Below are positions 23,892-32,361 of a DNA stretch of 32,361 nucleotides, piece after piece; the stretch's first letter is position 1, and each line of letters opens with the position of its first letter. The notes under the pieces are model-generated. The model had not been told where the DNA came from. It did no database searches and saw only the letters and a program-made list of their open reading frames with translations. Origin of the DNA: Gemmatimonadota bacterium (GTDB lineage: Bacteria > Gemmatimonadota > Gemmatimonadetes > Longimicrobiales > Gaopeijiaceae). Where the stretch lies: the NCBI GenBank assembly GCA_022822425.1, contig JAJEBS010000132.1, forward strand, positions 1 to 32,361. Direction: 5' to 3'. A program made the position numbers and the translations under genes.

Positions 23892-23996
23892 GTCCATCCT
23901 CCCGCTCAGGCCATCCCGAGACAGATAACCCGGGTACTCTGATTGATAGGCGGGAGCGTGATGGCGGGCCAGCGACGCGGATCGACCCGGATACCT

Positions 23997-24500
23997 CTAA
24001 TCGCCACCTCCCGCGCGATGTCGGGTCTCGCCGGGCGGACCAACTCGGTAGGAACGACCAGGCTCCTGCCTGTCGGTCAGAACTTCGGGCAGCGTGCCCT
24101 CCGACTGGCGCTGGACGTAGCTGAGCGCCGCGCGCGCCAGCAACCCGGATCGCGACTGTCGTTCCCGGACGGCCGCCTGATCCACGATGGCCAACACTCG
24201 CTCCGGCAACGTGATGTTGATGCGCCGGGTCTTGCTGGAGAGCTTCGAGATGTCCACGTGGACGATCGCCCACACCCCGTCCCGGTGCTCGTCATCAGCC
24301 TGGTGTTCTTCGAGCGAGGCGCGTGCCGGGATCGGCTCACCGTCCATCAGCAACCCCTCGATATGGCAGGCAATCGCCTCTCGGGCGGACTCCATCGCCT
24401 CGTCGAGGGTGTCCCCGGCCGAGAAGCAGCCGGGAAGATCCGGCACCGTTACGCCATAGCCGCTGCAGGCGTCCTTGTGAATCACGATCGGAAAGCGCAT
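23997..24500 (-). CDS. hicB: HicB-type antitoxin with ribbon-helix-helix domain
   Basis: A 167-residue antitoxin. The N-terminal HicB domain (about 1-62; IVIHKDACSGYGVTVPDLPG, then ACHIEGLLMDGEPIP) neutralises HicA. A C-terminal ribbon-helix-helix DNA-binding segment (about 94-130; RINITLPERVLAIVDQAA) makes it the likely repressor of its own operon. The start at 24500 has GGAGG seven bases upstream and overlaps the hicA stop by one base (TGATG). The final ~30 residues are Arg/Gly-rich and look unstructured. The gene order hicA then hicB is the usual one. Confidence 0.93.
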   Translation of the reverse strand: MRFPIVIHKDACSGYGVTVPDLPGCFSAGDTLDEAMESAREAIACHIEGLLMDGEPIPARASLEEHQADDEHRDGVWAIVHVDISKLSSKTRRINITLPERVLAIVDQAAVRERQSRSGLLARAALSYVQRQSEGTLPEVLTDRQEPGRSYRVGPPGETRHRAGGGD

Positions 24501-24694
24501 CAGCGGTCCTCCCACTTCCAGTCCGCTTGCCGATAGATGCTGCGAAGCGTTCCGATCGGCATATCTTTGCTCGGGTGCTTCACCGTTACTCGGCCGGGCT
24601 TGTCAGGATGAACGAATTGGTGGTGGCTTCCGCGAGTGTTTCGACGCATCCAGCCATCTGCCACCAGCTTGCGAATGATCTGCCTGCTCGACAT
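24500..24694 (-). CDS. hicA: HicA-type mRNA interferase toxin
   Basis: A 64-residue toxin with a double-stranded RNA-binding-like fold. It starts SSRQIIRKLVADGW, and the catalytic histidine is His24 in RGSHHQFVHP, followed by VTVKHPSKDMPIGTL. HicA cleaves mRNA and stops growth when HicB is lost. Length and motifs are normal, so it appears intact. The promoter and a dyad operator lie just upstream, leaving a leader of only a few bases. Local GC is lower than in the neighbours, which fits a mobile toxin-antitoxin module. Confidence 0.92.
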   Translation of the reverse strand: MSSRQIIRKLVADGWMRRNTRGSHHQFVHPDKPGRVTVKHPSKDMPIGTLRSIYRQADWKWEDR

Positions 24695-24697
24695 GAG

Positions 24698-24712
24698 TGT
24701 GTATGGTACACA
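24698..24712. promoter_or_regulatory. hicAB operator: 6-3-6 dyad
   Basis: TGTGTA-TGG-TACACA is a perfect inverted repeat with a 3-bp spacer, three bases upstream of the hicA start and overlapping its -10 element. Ribbon-helix-helix antitoxins bind short dyads like this, so HicB is the likely ligand. Confidence 0.65.
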
Positions 24713-24732
24713 TCACCGGCAAGCGTCGTCAA
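24703..24732 (-). promoter_or_regulatory. Promoter of hicAB
   Basis: Reading leftward: TTGACG (24732-24727), an 18-bp spacer, then TACCAT (24708-24703). The hicA ATG begins eight bases past the -10 element, implying a leaderless or nearly leaderless transcript. The -10 lies inside the operator dyad. Confidence 0.6.
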
Positions 24733-24748
24733 GGAGGAGAGGCGGTAG

Positions 24749-25192
24749 ATGTCACACACAGGGCGATCGCCTGGAAGCCCGGAGAGGAAGCCGAAACTCC
24801 TCTCCGGCGGCAATCCGCAGATCCCGAAGGGCGACGGCGACGCGCCCGTGCAGGCCTACCTCGCGGCCATGCCCGGCTGGAAACGCGAGGTCGGCCGCTA
24901 CCTCGACGCGCTGATCGAGAGCAGCGTGCCTGATGTCCGCAAGGCGGTCAGATGGAACTCACCCTTCTACGGCATCGAGGGCCAGGGCTGGTTCCTCTCG
25001 TTCCACTGCTTCACGAGATACATCAAGGTGACCTTCCTCAACGGCGCCTCACTGCGTCCCGTGCCGCCGGTGAGCTCCAGGCACGAGCACGTGCGCTACT
25101 TCCACATCCACGAGGAAGACGAGCCCGACGAGGAGCTCCTGGCGAGCTGGATCAGGCAGGCGGCGGCGCTACCCGGTGAAGACGTCTTCTAG
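24749..25192 (+). CDS. DUF1801 domain-containing protein
   Basis: A 147-residue soluble protein. GGAGGAG at 24733-24739 is its ribosome site. After a low-complexity N-terminus (about 1-30), the DUF1801 (YdhG-like) domain includes VRKAVRWNSPFYGIEGQGWFL (about 63-83) and the CFTRYIKVTFLNG segment (about 87-99). The family is small, cytosolic and common in soil bacteria; its biochemical role is unknown. It diverges from hicA, and its stop interlocks with the stop of the convergent propeller gene. Confidence 0.82.
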   Translation: MSHTGRSPGSPERKPKLLSGGNPQIPKGDGDAPVQAYLAAMPGWKREVGRYLDALIESSVPDVRKAVRWNSPFYGIEGQGWFLSFHCFTRYIKVTFLNGASLRPVPPVSSRHEHVRYFHIHEEDEPDEELLASWIRQAAALPGEDVF

Positions 25193-26343
25193 TCCCGTCG
25201 GGCCGCCACATTCGCGAAGAGACCGTTCGGCGCCCCTGAATTGGCGGTGACGATGTCCGGGAACCCGTCGCCGTTCAGATCCCCGACGCCCAGCCCGTAG
25301 GTCGAGCAGTCCGCGCACCCGAAGCGGAACTCGTCGAACGCCGCGGGCTCGCCGCCCCGGTTGAAGTAGACGGCGTTCCGCGCGCCCACGTTGGCGACGA
25401 CGATATCCGGGTCCCCGTCGAGATCCACGTCCGCGAGCTGGACCGCGTAGCTCTCGTCGTCGTCCATCCCGAACGGCAGGCTGCGCTCGAACCCGCCCGA
25501 CCTGTCGCCGAAATACACCGCGTTCACCTCGCCGATGTTCGCCGTCACGATGTCCGGGACACCATCGCCGTCCACGTCGCCCACCGCCACTCCGCGCGTC
25601 TCGTCGCTCCCGGTTCCGTATCCGCTCACCCGTTGGAAGCTGCCGCCATCGTTCCAGTGGATGGTGTTCGCTCCACCGTCGCGGTTGGCGAGCACGAGGT
25701 CCGGATCTCCGTCGCCGTCGAGGTCCGCGGCGACGACGTCGATGGTCGAGTCGTCCCCGGCCCCGAACGGCGTTCCCTTGCCGAAGGCTCCGGAGCCGTC
25801 TCCATGGAAGATGAAGTTCTGGCGGGCCCGGTTTACCACGAGGATGTCAACGTGGCCATCCCCGTCCAGATCGGCCAGCGTCAGGCTTCGCGTCGAACTT
25901 GGCGTGCCGAAGGTGGCTCCGGCGTGGAATCGGCCCGCTCCGTCGTTGAAGAAGATGAGGTTCCGCGTGCGGTCGTTCCCCACCGCGACATCCAGGTCTC
26001 CGTCGCCATCGAAGTCGGCGAGCGGGACGGCATAGCTCCCGGCCTCTTCCTCACCCAGCCGCCGCGCCAGCGTGAAGGCGGCGTTCCCGTCGTTGAAGTA
26101 GACCAGGTTCTGCTCAGGCCAGTGGCGCCCGTTGGCGACGACCACGTCCAGCGCCCCGTCGCCGTTTACGTCGCCGAGACTCACGGACGCCGTCAGCTCG
26201 CTGCCTCCACCCAGGGACCGGAGTGGGCGAAAGGTGCGCTCCTGGCCTGCCAGGGGGGTCACGGTGAGCGGGGATGCGAGGAGGGCGGTGGCGGCGAGTG
26301 CCCCACGGAAGCGCTGCTGATCGAGCACCGTCCAATTCCTCAT
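25189..26343 (-). CDS. Exported FG-GAP/VCBS seven-bladed beta-propeller protein
   Basis: A 384-residue protein. A signal peptide (about 1-34) is followed by seven copies of a blade unit with the calcium-binding loop D-x-[DN]-x-DG-x-x-D: DVNGDGALD, DFDGDGDLD, DLDGDGHVD, DLDGDGDPD, DVDGDGVPD, DVDLDGDPD and DLNGDGFPD. Each is preceded by 'LAD' or 'VGD' and followed by 'VVAN'-like strands. Seven copies make a closed propeller, as in integrin-like FG-GAP proteins. There is no extra catalytic or anchoring domain, so it is likely a secreted or periplasmic binding protein; the ligand is unknown. AGGA about eight bases upstream supports the start. Confidence 0.88.
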   Translation of the reverse strand: MRNWTVLDQQRFRGALAATALLASPLTVTPLAGQERTFRPLRSLGGGSELTASVSLGDVNGDGALDVVVANGRHWPEQNLVYFNDGNAAFTLARRLGEEEAGSYAVPLADFDGDGDLDVAVGNDRTRNLIFFNDGAGRFHAGATFGTPSSTRSLTLADLDGDGHVDILVVNRARQNFIFHGDGSGAFGKGTPFGAGDDSTIDVVAADLDGDGDPDLVLANRDGGANTIHWNDGGSFQRVSGYGTGSDETRGVAVGDVDGDGVPDIVTANIGEVNAVYFGDRSGGFERSLPFGMDDDESYAVQLADVDLDGDPDIVVANVGARNAVYFNRGGEPAAFDEFRFGCADCSTYGLGVGDLNGDGFPDIVTANSGAPNGLFANVAARRD

Positions 26344-26408
26344 GTTCCTGCTCCTGCTCAGATGTTTCCCGAGCGCTCAGTGCCCGAATTGATACGTCCG
26401 AGGCTGAT

Positions 26409-26428
26409 GCGCGGCCAGTGCCCCGCGC
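26409..26428 (-). terminator. Hairpin after the TRAP operon
   Basis: GCGCGG (26409-26414) pairs with CCGCGC (26423-26428) around an 8-nt loop, starting eight bases past the stop of the last TRAP gene. There is no T-run. The rest of the 92-bp gap to the propeller gene holds an 8-bp palindrome GAGCGCTC (26371-26378) and no clear promoter. Confidence 0.35.
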
Positions 26429-26435
26429 CTGCCCC

Positions 26436-27710
26436 TCAATACCCCAACACCCCCGGCAGCCACAACACCACCCCCGGCACCACCGCGACCACCACCGTAA
26501 GCCCAAGCATCAGCGCCAGATACGGCCACAGCGGCCGCGCCACCTCCGCCGGCTCGACCCCTCCCACCGAGCAGGCCACCAACAGGCTCACACCCACGGG
26601 CGGCAGGAACACGGAGATCCCCTGGGTCGCCACGATGACGGCGCCGTAGTGCACCGGGTCGATCCCGAGCTGCGTCGCCAAAGGCAGCAGGATCGGCGTC
26701 AGCAGGACCACCGCGGGCACGCCCTCGAGGATGGCCCCAAGCGGCAGGAAGACCAGGATGGTGAGGATCATGAAGCCCACCTGCCCGCCCCCCATCCCCA
26801 CCACCGATGACGCCAGTGCCTGCGGCACCTGCATGACCGCGAGCACCCAGCCGAGGAGGCGTGCGGCGCCCACCACGAACAGCACCATCCCCGAGACCAT
26901 GGCGGTCTGGACGACCTTCCCCCACAGCTCCGCGAGGGTGAGGGACCGGTACACCGGCCCGGCCAGCACCAGCGCGTAGGCGACGGCCACCGCGGCAGCC
27001 TCGGTCGGCGTGAAAAGCCCGAAGCGGATGCCGCCCAGGATGACCACGATCATGAAGAGGGGGAGCAGGGCGTCTCCCGCCGCGCGCCGGATCTCCGCGA
27101 GCGATGCGCGCTCCCCGGCCGGCCATCCCTGCCTGCGCGCCTGCCACCCGATCTGCGTCATCAGGCCCACGGCGATCAGCAGCGCGGGCACGATCGAGGC
27201 GACGAACAGGGCGCCGATGGAGACGTTGCCGATGACGCCGTAGACCACCATCACGATGGCGGGCGGAATGAGGATGCCCATCCCGCACGCCGCTGACACG
27301 ATCGCGGTGGCGCGCGCCCGGCCGTACCCGTTCGCGGTCAGCTGCGGCACCATGATGCCGCCGATGGCGGCTGCATCCGCGGAAGTGGAGCCCGACACCC
27401 CCGAGAAGAACATCTCGGCCATGATGACCACCTGCCCGAGCCCCCCTGGGAGGTGCCCCACGAGCGCCCGCGCCAGCGCCACCAGGCGGCGGCTGATCCC
27501 CCCGACGTCCATCAGGAAGCCGGCCAGAATGAAGAGGGGGACGGCTAGCATGGGGAAGGAATCCATCCCCGCGACGATCTGTTGGGGGATGATGACGAGC
27601 GGAAGGTCCGCCATCACGATGGCGACAACGGCCGCGATCGCGAGCGCGAAGCCGATGGGCACCGCGGCCAGCACCAGGAGGCCGAAGACGCCGAGGAGGA
27701 AGGCGCCCAT
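26436..27710 (-). CDS. dctM: TRAP transporter large permease (DctM family)
   Basis: A 424-residue membrane protein with about 12 helices. Family landmarks include the N-terminal VPIGFALAIAA, the FPMLAVPLFILAG helix, FFSGVSGSTSADAAAIGGIM (about 101-120), and the later GLFTPTEAAAVAVAYAL and FLPLGAILEGVPAVVLLTPI segments. It is the transport subunit of a tripartite ATP-independent periplasmic system that moves carboxylates or similar solutes using an ion gradient. It begins directly after the small-subunit stop. Its ribosome site GGAGG is paired with CCTCC in the same mRNA, suggesting translational coupling. The gene symbol is the family name, not a substrate claim. Confidence 0.93.
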   Translation of the reverse strand: MGAFLLGVFGLLVLAAVPIGFALAIAAVVAIVMADLPLVIIPQQIVAGMDSFPMLAVPLFILAGFLMDVGGISRRLVALARALVGHLPGGLGQVVIMAEMFFSGVSGSTSADAAAIGGIMVPQLTANGYGRARATAIVSAACGMGILIPPAIVMVVYGVIGNVSIGALFVASIVPALLIAVGLMTQIGWQARRQGWPAGERASLAEIRRAAGDALLPLFMIVVILGGIRFGLFTPTEAAAVAVAYALVLAGPVYRSLTLAELWGKVVQTAMVSGMVLFVVGAARLLGWVLAVMQVPQALASSVVGMGGGQVGFMILTILVFLPLGAILEGVPAVVLLTPILLPLATQLGIDPVHYGAVIVATQGISVFLPPVGVSLLVACSVGGVEPAEVARPLWPYLALMLGLTVVVAVVPGVVLWLPGVLGY

Positions 27711-28184
27711 TCAGGAGGTGTCCTCCGTCACCCACCCCGCCACCATGTGCACCACCATCAGCACGCCCGACACCGGCGCCGCCGCATAGACCAACGCTAC
27801 GGGCAGGTTCAGTGCCGGCGAGCGCTCTGCCATGGTGAGGCCCATGAGGGCGATGCCAGTCGCGATGAGGAGGAGCGAGAACAGGAGCACGACCACCCCC
27901 GCGAACCTCTCCGCGGCCCTCTTCGCGCGCGGAGCCAGCGCCTTCGTGACCTGGTCGAATCCGAAGTGCGCCCGATGCTCCACCGCCAGCGAGGCCCCGA
28001 GCAGCGAAACCCAGATAAAGCAGAAGCGCGAAACCTCCTCGCTCCACGGATTCGGATAGGCGAAGAGGTAGCGCATCAGGACCTGGAGCAGGACCACGGC
28101 GGCAACCGTGATGACCAAGCCACCCGCGGCCCAGGTCTCTAACGCGACAAGAGCCCGATTGAGCGCGCGGAGTCGTCGCATCAT
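27711..28184 (-). CDS. dctQ: TRAP transporter small permease (DctQ family)
   Basis: A 157-residue protein with four predicted helices (about 19-39, 52-68, 95-115, 128-150). The DctQ signature is visible as LLQVLMRYLFAYPNPWSEEVSRFCFIW, with the following AHFGFD loop. It forms the membrane complex with the large permease encoded immediately downstream. The start at 28184 has a second ATG three bases later and a GGAG upstream. It lies 48 bp after the binding-protein gene. Confidence 0.92.
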   Translation of the reverse strand: MMRRLRALNRALVALETWAAGGLVITVAAVVLLQVLMRYLFAYPNPWSEEVSRFCFIWVSLLGASLAVEHRAHFGFDQVTKALAPRAKRAAERFAGVVVLLFSLLLIATGIALMGLTMAERSPALNLPVALVYAAAPVSGVLMVVHMVAGWVTEDTS

Positions 28185-28232
28185 TCGCGCTCCACCTCGG
28201 CCCGCGGCATCCGATTGAGTTCCGCGATCATT

Positions 28233-29330
28233 TCACCTCGCACCCTCCGCCTCCTCCACCAGCCGCGCGATGAGCGCCTCGCCGTCCGGCAGCCGATCGG
28301 CCAGTTCGTCCCAGATGCCTGGCCGCACCACCGGTCGGAACGGCGCCAGGTCCGGGCGCGAGATCTCCACGCCCGCGGCCCGCATCTGCTCGATGGCCTC
28401 CGCCTCCATCCGGCGCGCCTCTTCGCTCTGGTACGCGAGCGCATCGGCCGCGGAGCGATCCACGATCTCCCGGATGTCCCCGGGAAGCGCCCGGTAGAAC
28501 GGCTCGTTCACCAGGAGCGTGATCGGGTTGTAGGTGATGGACGTGAAGCTGTAGAACCGGGCCACCTCGTGGAGCCGGCTGCTCACGAACCCGATGGCGT
28601 TCGCCTCCCCGCCGTCGATCACGCCCTGCTGCAGCGCGGAGTAGACCTCGCCGTAGTTCATCGGGGTAGCCTGGACACCGAGCGCGGAGTACGCCGCCAG
28701 ATAGGTCGCGTTCTGCAGGACCCGGAGCTTGAGCCCCGCGAGATCCTCCGGCGCCTTGACCGCCCGGCGCCGATTGTAGACGTGGCGGAACCCGTAGTCG
28801 AGAAAGCCCAGCGAGCGGACCCCCGTGCGCTCCAGCAGCAGCTCGCGCCACCAGTCCCCGACCGGACCGTTCATCACCGCGAGCCCGTGATCCCGGTTCT
28901 CGAAGAGGAAGGGGAGGTCGAACATCTGCCCTTCGGGCACCCAGCCCGAGAGCACGGGCGTGCCCGTGATGGCCATGTGCACCGCGCCGACCTGGATCTG
29001 CTCGAAGGCCACGCGCTCGCCGCCGAGCTGTCCCGACGGATAGATGACGACCCGGAAGCGCCCGTCAGTGCGCTCAAGCATCAGGTCCCGGAAGCGCTCC
29101 GCCAGGAGATGGAACTCCGAGTTGGTCGAGAGCACGTGGGAGAAGCGAACCTCCCAGGTGGGGGCGTCGCCCGGGGGGTTGCCGGAATCGTCCGGTCCGG
29201 CGCTCCGGCACGACACCACCAGGAGCACGGCCAAACCAGCCAGCAGCCCGAATACAGGCAGACGCGAGCGCCTTGGCCGAGCCGGTCTGGTCAGTCGATG
29301 CACCGAGCCGCGTACCAACCCCCTACGCAC
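28233..29330 (-). CDS. dctP: TRAP transporter substrate-binding lipoprotein (DctP family)
   Basis: A 365-residue protein. A basic start and hydrophobic stretch end in a lipobox (VVSC, Cys41), so it is probably anchored to the outer face of the inner membrane. DctP landmarks follow: WEVRFSHVLSTNSEFH (about 59-74), YPSGQLGGERVAFEQIQVGAV, FLDYGFRHVYN, then LKLRVLQNATYLAAYSALG with the Arg that binds the substrate carboxylate, and YSALQQGVIDGGEAN. A carboxylate ligand is likely but not identified. The start is uncertain: GTG 29330 overlaps the end of the SDR gene by 8 bp, and a second in-frame GTG lies at about 29303. Confidence 0.92.
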   Translation of the reverse strand: MRRGLVRGSVHRLTRPARPRRSRLPVFGLLAGLAVLLVVSCRSAGPDDSGNPPGDAPTWEVRFSHVLSTNSEFHLLAERFRDLMLERTDGRFRVVIYPSGQLGGERVAFEQIQVGAVHMAITGTPVLSGWVPEGQMFDLPFLFENRDHGLAVMNGPVGDWWRELLLERTGVRSLGFLDYGFRHVYNRRRAVKAPEDLAGLKLRVLQNATYLAAYSALGVQATPMNYGEVYSALQQGVIDGGEANAIGFVSSRLHEVARFYSFTSITYNPITLLVNEPFYRALPGDIREIVDRSAADALAYQSEEARRMEAEAIEQMRAAGVEISRPDLAPFRPVVRPGIWDELADRLPDGEALIARLVEEAEGAR

Positions 29331-30087
29331 CCCAGATCGTCTGGCCGCCGTCGATGAACAGGCTGGCGCCGGTCACGAGACGAGCCTCGCCGCCGGACGC
29401 GAGGTACACCACCGCCCCTACCAGGTCGTCCGGGTTGCCGATCAACCCGAGCGGGATGCGCGCGAGGCGGCGCTCCCGGAACTCCTCCTGCGCGATGTCG
29501 GCCCGGTTCAGGTCGGTCTCGATGAGGCCCGGCGCGATGGCGTTCACCCGGATCCCGTGGGGCGCGAGCTCGAGGGCCATCTGCTTCGTCAGCATCTCGA
29601 TCCCGGCCTTGGACACGCAGTAGTGGGTGAGGTTCGGGGCGGCCACCGCCTGCCCGGCGGACGATACGTTGACGATGGCACCCGGCGTCCCAGCCGCGAC
29701 CATGCGCCGCGCCACCGCCTGCCCCACCAGGAAGTACCCCTTCAGGTTCACGTCCAGAATGGCGTCCCACTCCTCCTCGTCGATCTCGAGGAGGGGCGTG
29801 CGCTTCAGGATGCCCGCGTTGTTGACCAGGATGTCGATGCCGCCCAGGAAGTCGTGCGCCCCGGCGACGAAGCGTTCGACATCCGATGCCGAGTCCGTGG
29901 ACCCCTGCACGGCCACCGCGCGCCGCCCCATCTCCTCGATCTCGCGGACCGCGCTCTCCGCATCCGCGCGGCTCCGCCGATAGTTGACCGCTACATCCGC
30001 GCCCTCACCCGCCAGCCCCAGGGCGATGGCCCGGCCGATGCTTCGCGAACCCCCGGTGACCAGAGCACGCTTGCCTTCAAGCCGCAT
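29323..30087 (-). CDS. SDR family oxidoreductase (FabG-like)
   Basis: A 254-residue short-chain dehydrogenase. The NAD(P)-binding motif TGGSRSIG (11-18) has Ser in place of the more usual middle Gly. NNAG is at 89-92, and the catalytic set is Asn114, Ser143, Tyr156 and Lys160 (YCVSK). APGLIETD follows. Residue Asn35-Tyr36-Arg37-Arg38 after the second strand suggests NADP preference. The start MRLEGKRALV at 30087 fits the family; the frame is open to a TTG at 30132. It is probably co-transcribed with the TRAP genes, so it may oxidise or reduce the imported compound, for example a sugar acid or hydroxy acid. The substrate cannot be read from sequence. Confidence 0.9.
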   Translation of the reverse strand: MRLEGKRALVTGGSRSIGRAIALGLAGEGADVAVNYRRSRADAESAVREIEEMGRRAVAVQGSTDSASDVERFVAGAHDFLGGIDILVNNAGILKRTPLLEIDEEEWDAILDVNLKGYFLVGQAVARRMVAAGTPGAIVNVSSAGQAVAAPNLTHYCVSKAGIEMLTKQMALELAPHGIRVNAIAPGLIETDLNRADIAQEEFRERRLARIPLGLIGNPDDLVGAVVYLASGGEARLVTGASLFIDGGQTIWGA

Positions 30088-30132
30088 GGAGAGTCCGGAT
30101 CCGGGCCATCCTCTGGCCGCGCCCGTCGCCAA

Positions 30133-32361
<2,229 letters not shown>

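Noticed and set aside
21813-23942. Long plus-strand open frame (709 codons) opposite the heme c lipoprotein
   Set aside because: The minus strand has a lipobox, ribosome site and CxxCH; the opposite frame is His/Arg-rich with no domains.

Overview
The window is a high-GC bacterial chromosome segment with densely packed genes. The gene content points to a Gemmatimonadota-like or related Gram-negative organism with an outer membrane. The signs are a CarboxypepD_reg/TonB receptor with a DUF4249-like lipoprotein partner, a plug-only CarboxypepD_reg protein, an M28 metallopeptidase, an FG-GAP propeller protein, several lipoproteins and a B-family-like heme-copper oxidase operon. The taxonomic guess is inferred from gene families only; there is no rRNA gene in the window. 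I saw no tRNA, CRISPR array, insertion sequence or prophage.

Layout. 1-126 (-) is the start of a cytochrome b-like protein. 305-4250 (+) is a tight operon: an Rrf2 regulator with an Fe-S type cysteine set, a one-helix small subunit, CuA subunit II, heme-copper subunit I, and an SCO protein with an added membrane domain. In subunit I the residue four after the CuB histidine is Gln, not the cross-linked Tyr of A/B-type oxygen reductases, so this may be a nitric oxide reductase. 4333-5979 is an exported M28 peptidase. 6065-7279 (-) is an SLC1-type transporter whose Na+ ligands are replaced. 7363-8121 (-) is a plug-only protein. 8258-9551 is an Endonuc_Holl protein that overlaps an FkbM methyltransferase tail to tail. 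9545-11323 is an SLC13/RCK_C permease.

11468-13958 is a patch with a TonB-like orphan, an AAA_14/DUF4143 ATPase and four 23-bp tandem repeats. 13959-16726 holds a divergent pair, an HD-domain oxygenase and a DUF971/TauD dioxygenase, resembling the TmpB/TmpA organophosphonate pair. A MetF-like gene overlaps the end of the dioxygenase gene. Together these suggest a route from a trimethylammonium phosphonate to glycine betaine and then folate-bound one-carbon units.

16765-18216 is a serine hydrolase lipoprotein. 18406-21728 is a TonB-dependent receptor with an overlapping lipoprotein gene. 21741-23891 (-) is a lipoprotein combining CarboxypepD_reg, one heme c and a propeller. 23997-24694 (-) is a hicAB toxin-antitoxin pair with a visible promoter and operator. 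24749-25192 is a DUF1801 protein. 25189-26343 (-) is a seven-blade FG-GAP protein. 26436-32271 (-) is a co-directional block: katG, an SDR, then the three TRAP genes P, Q and M.
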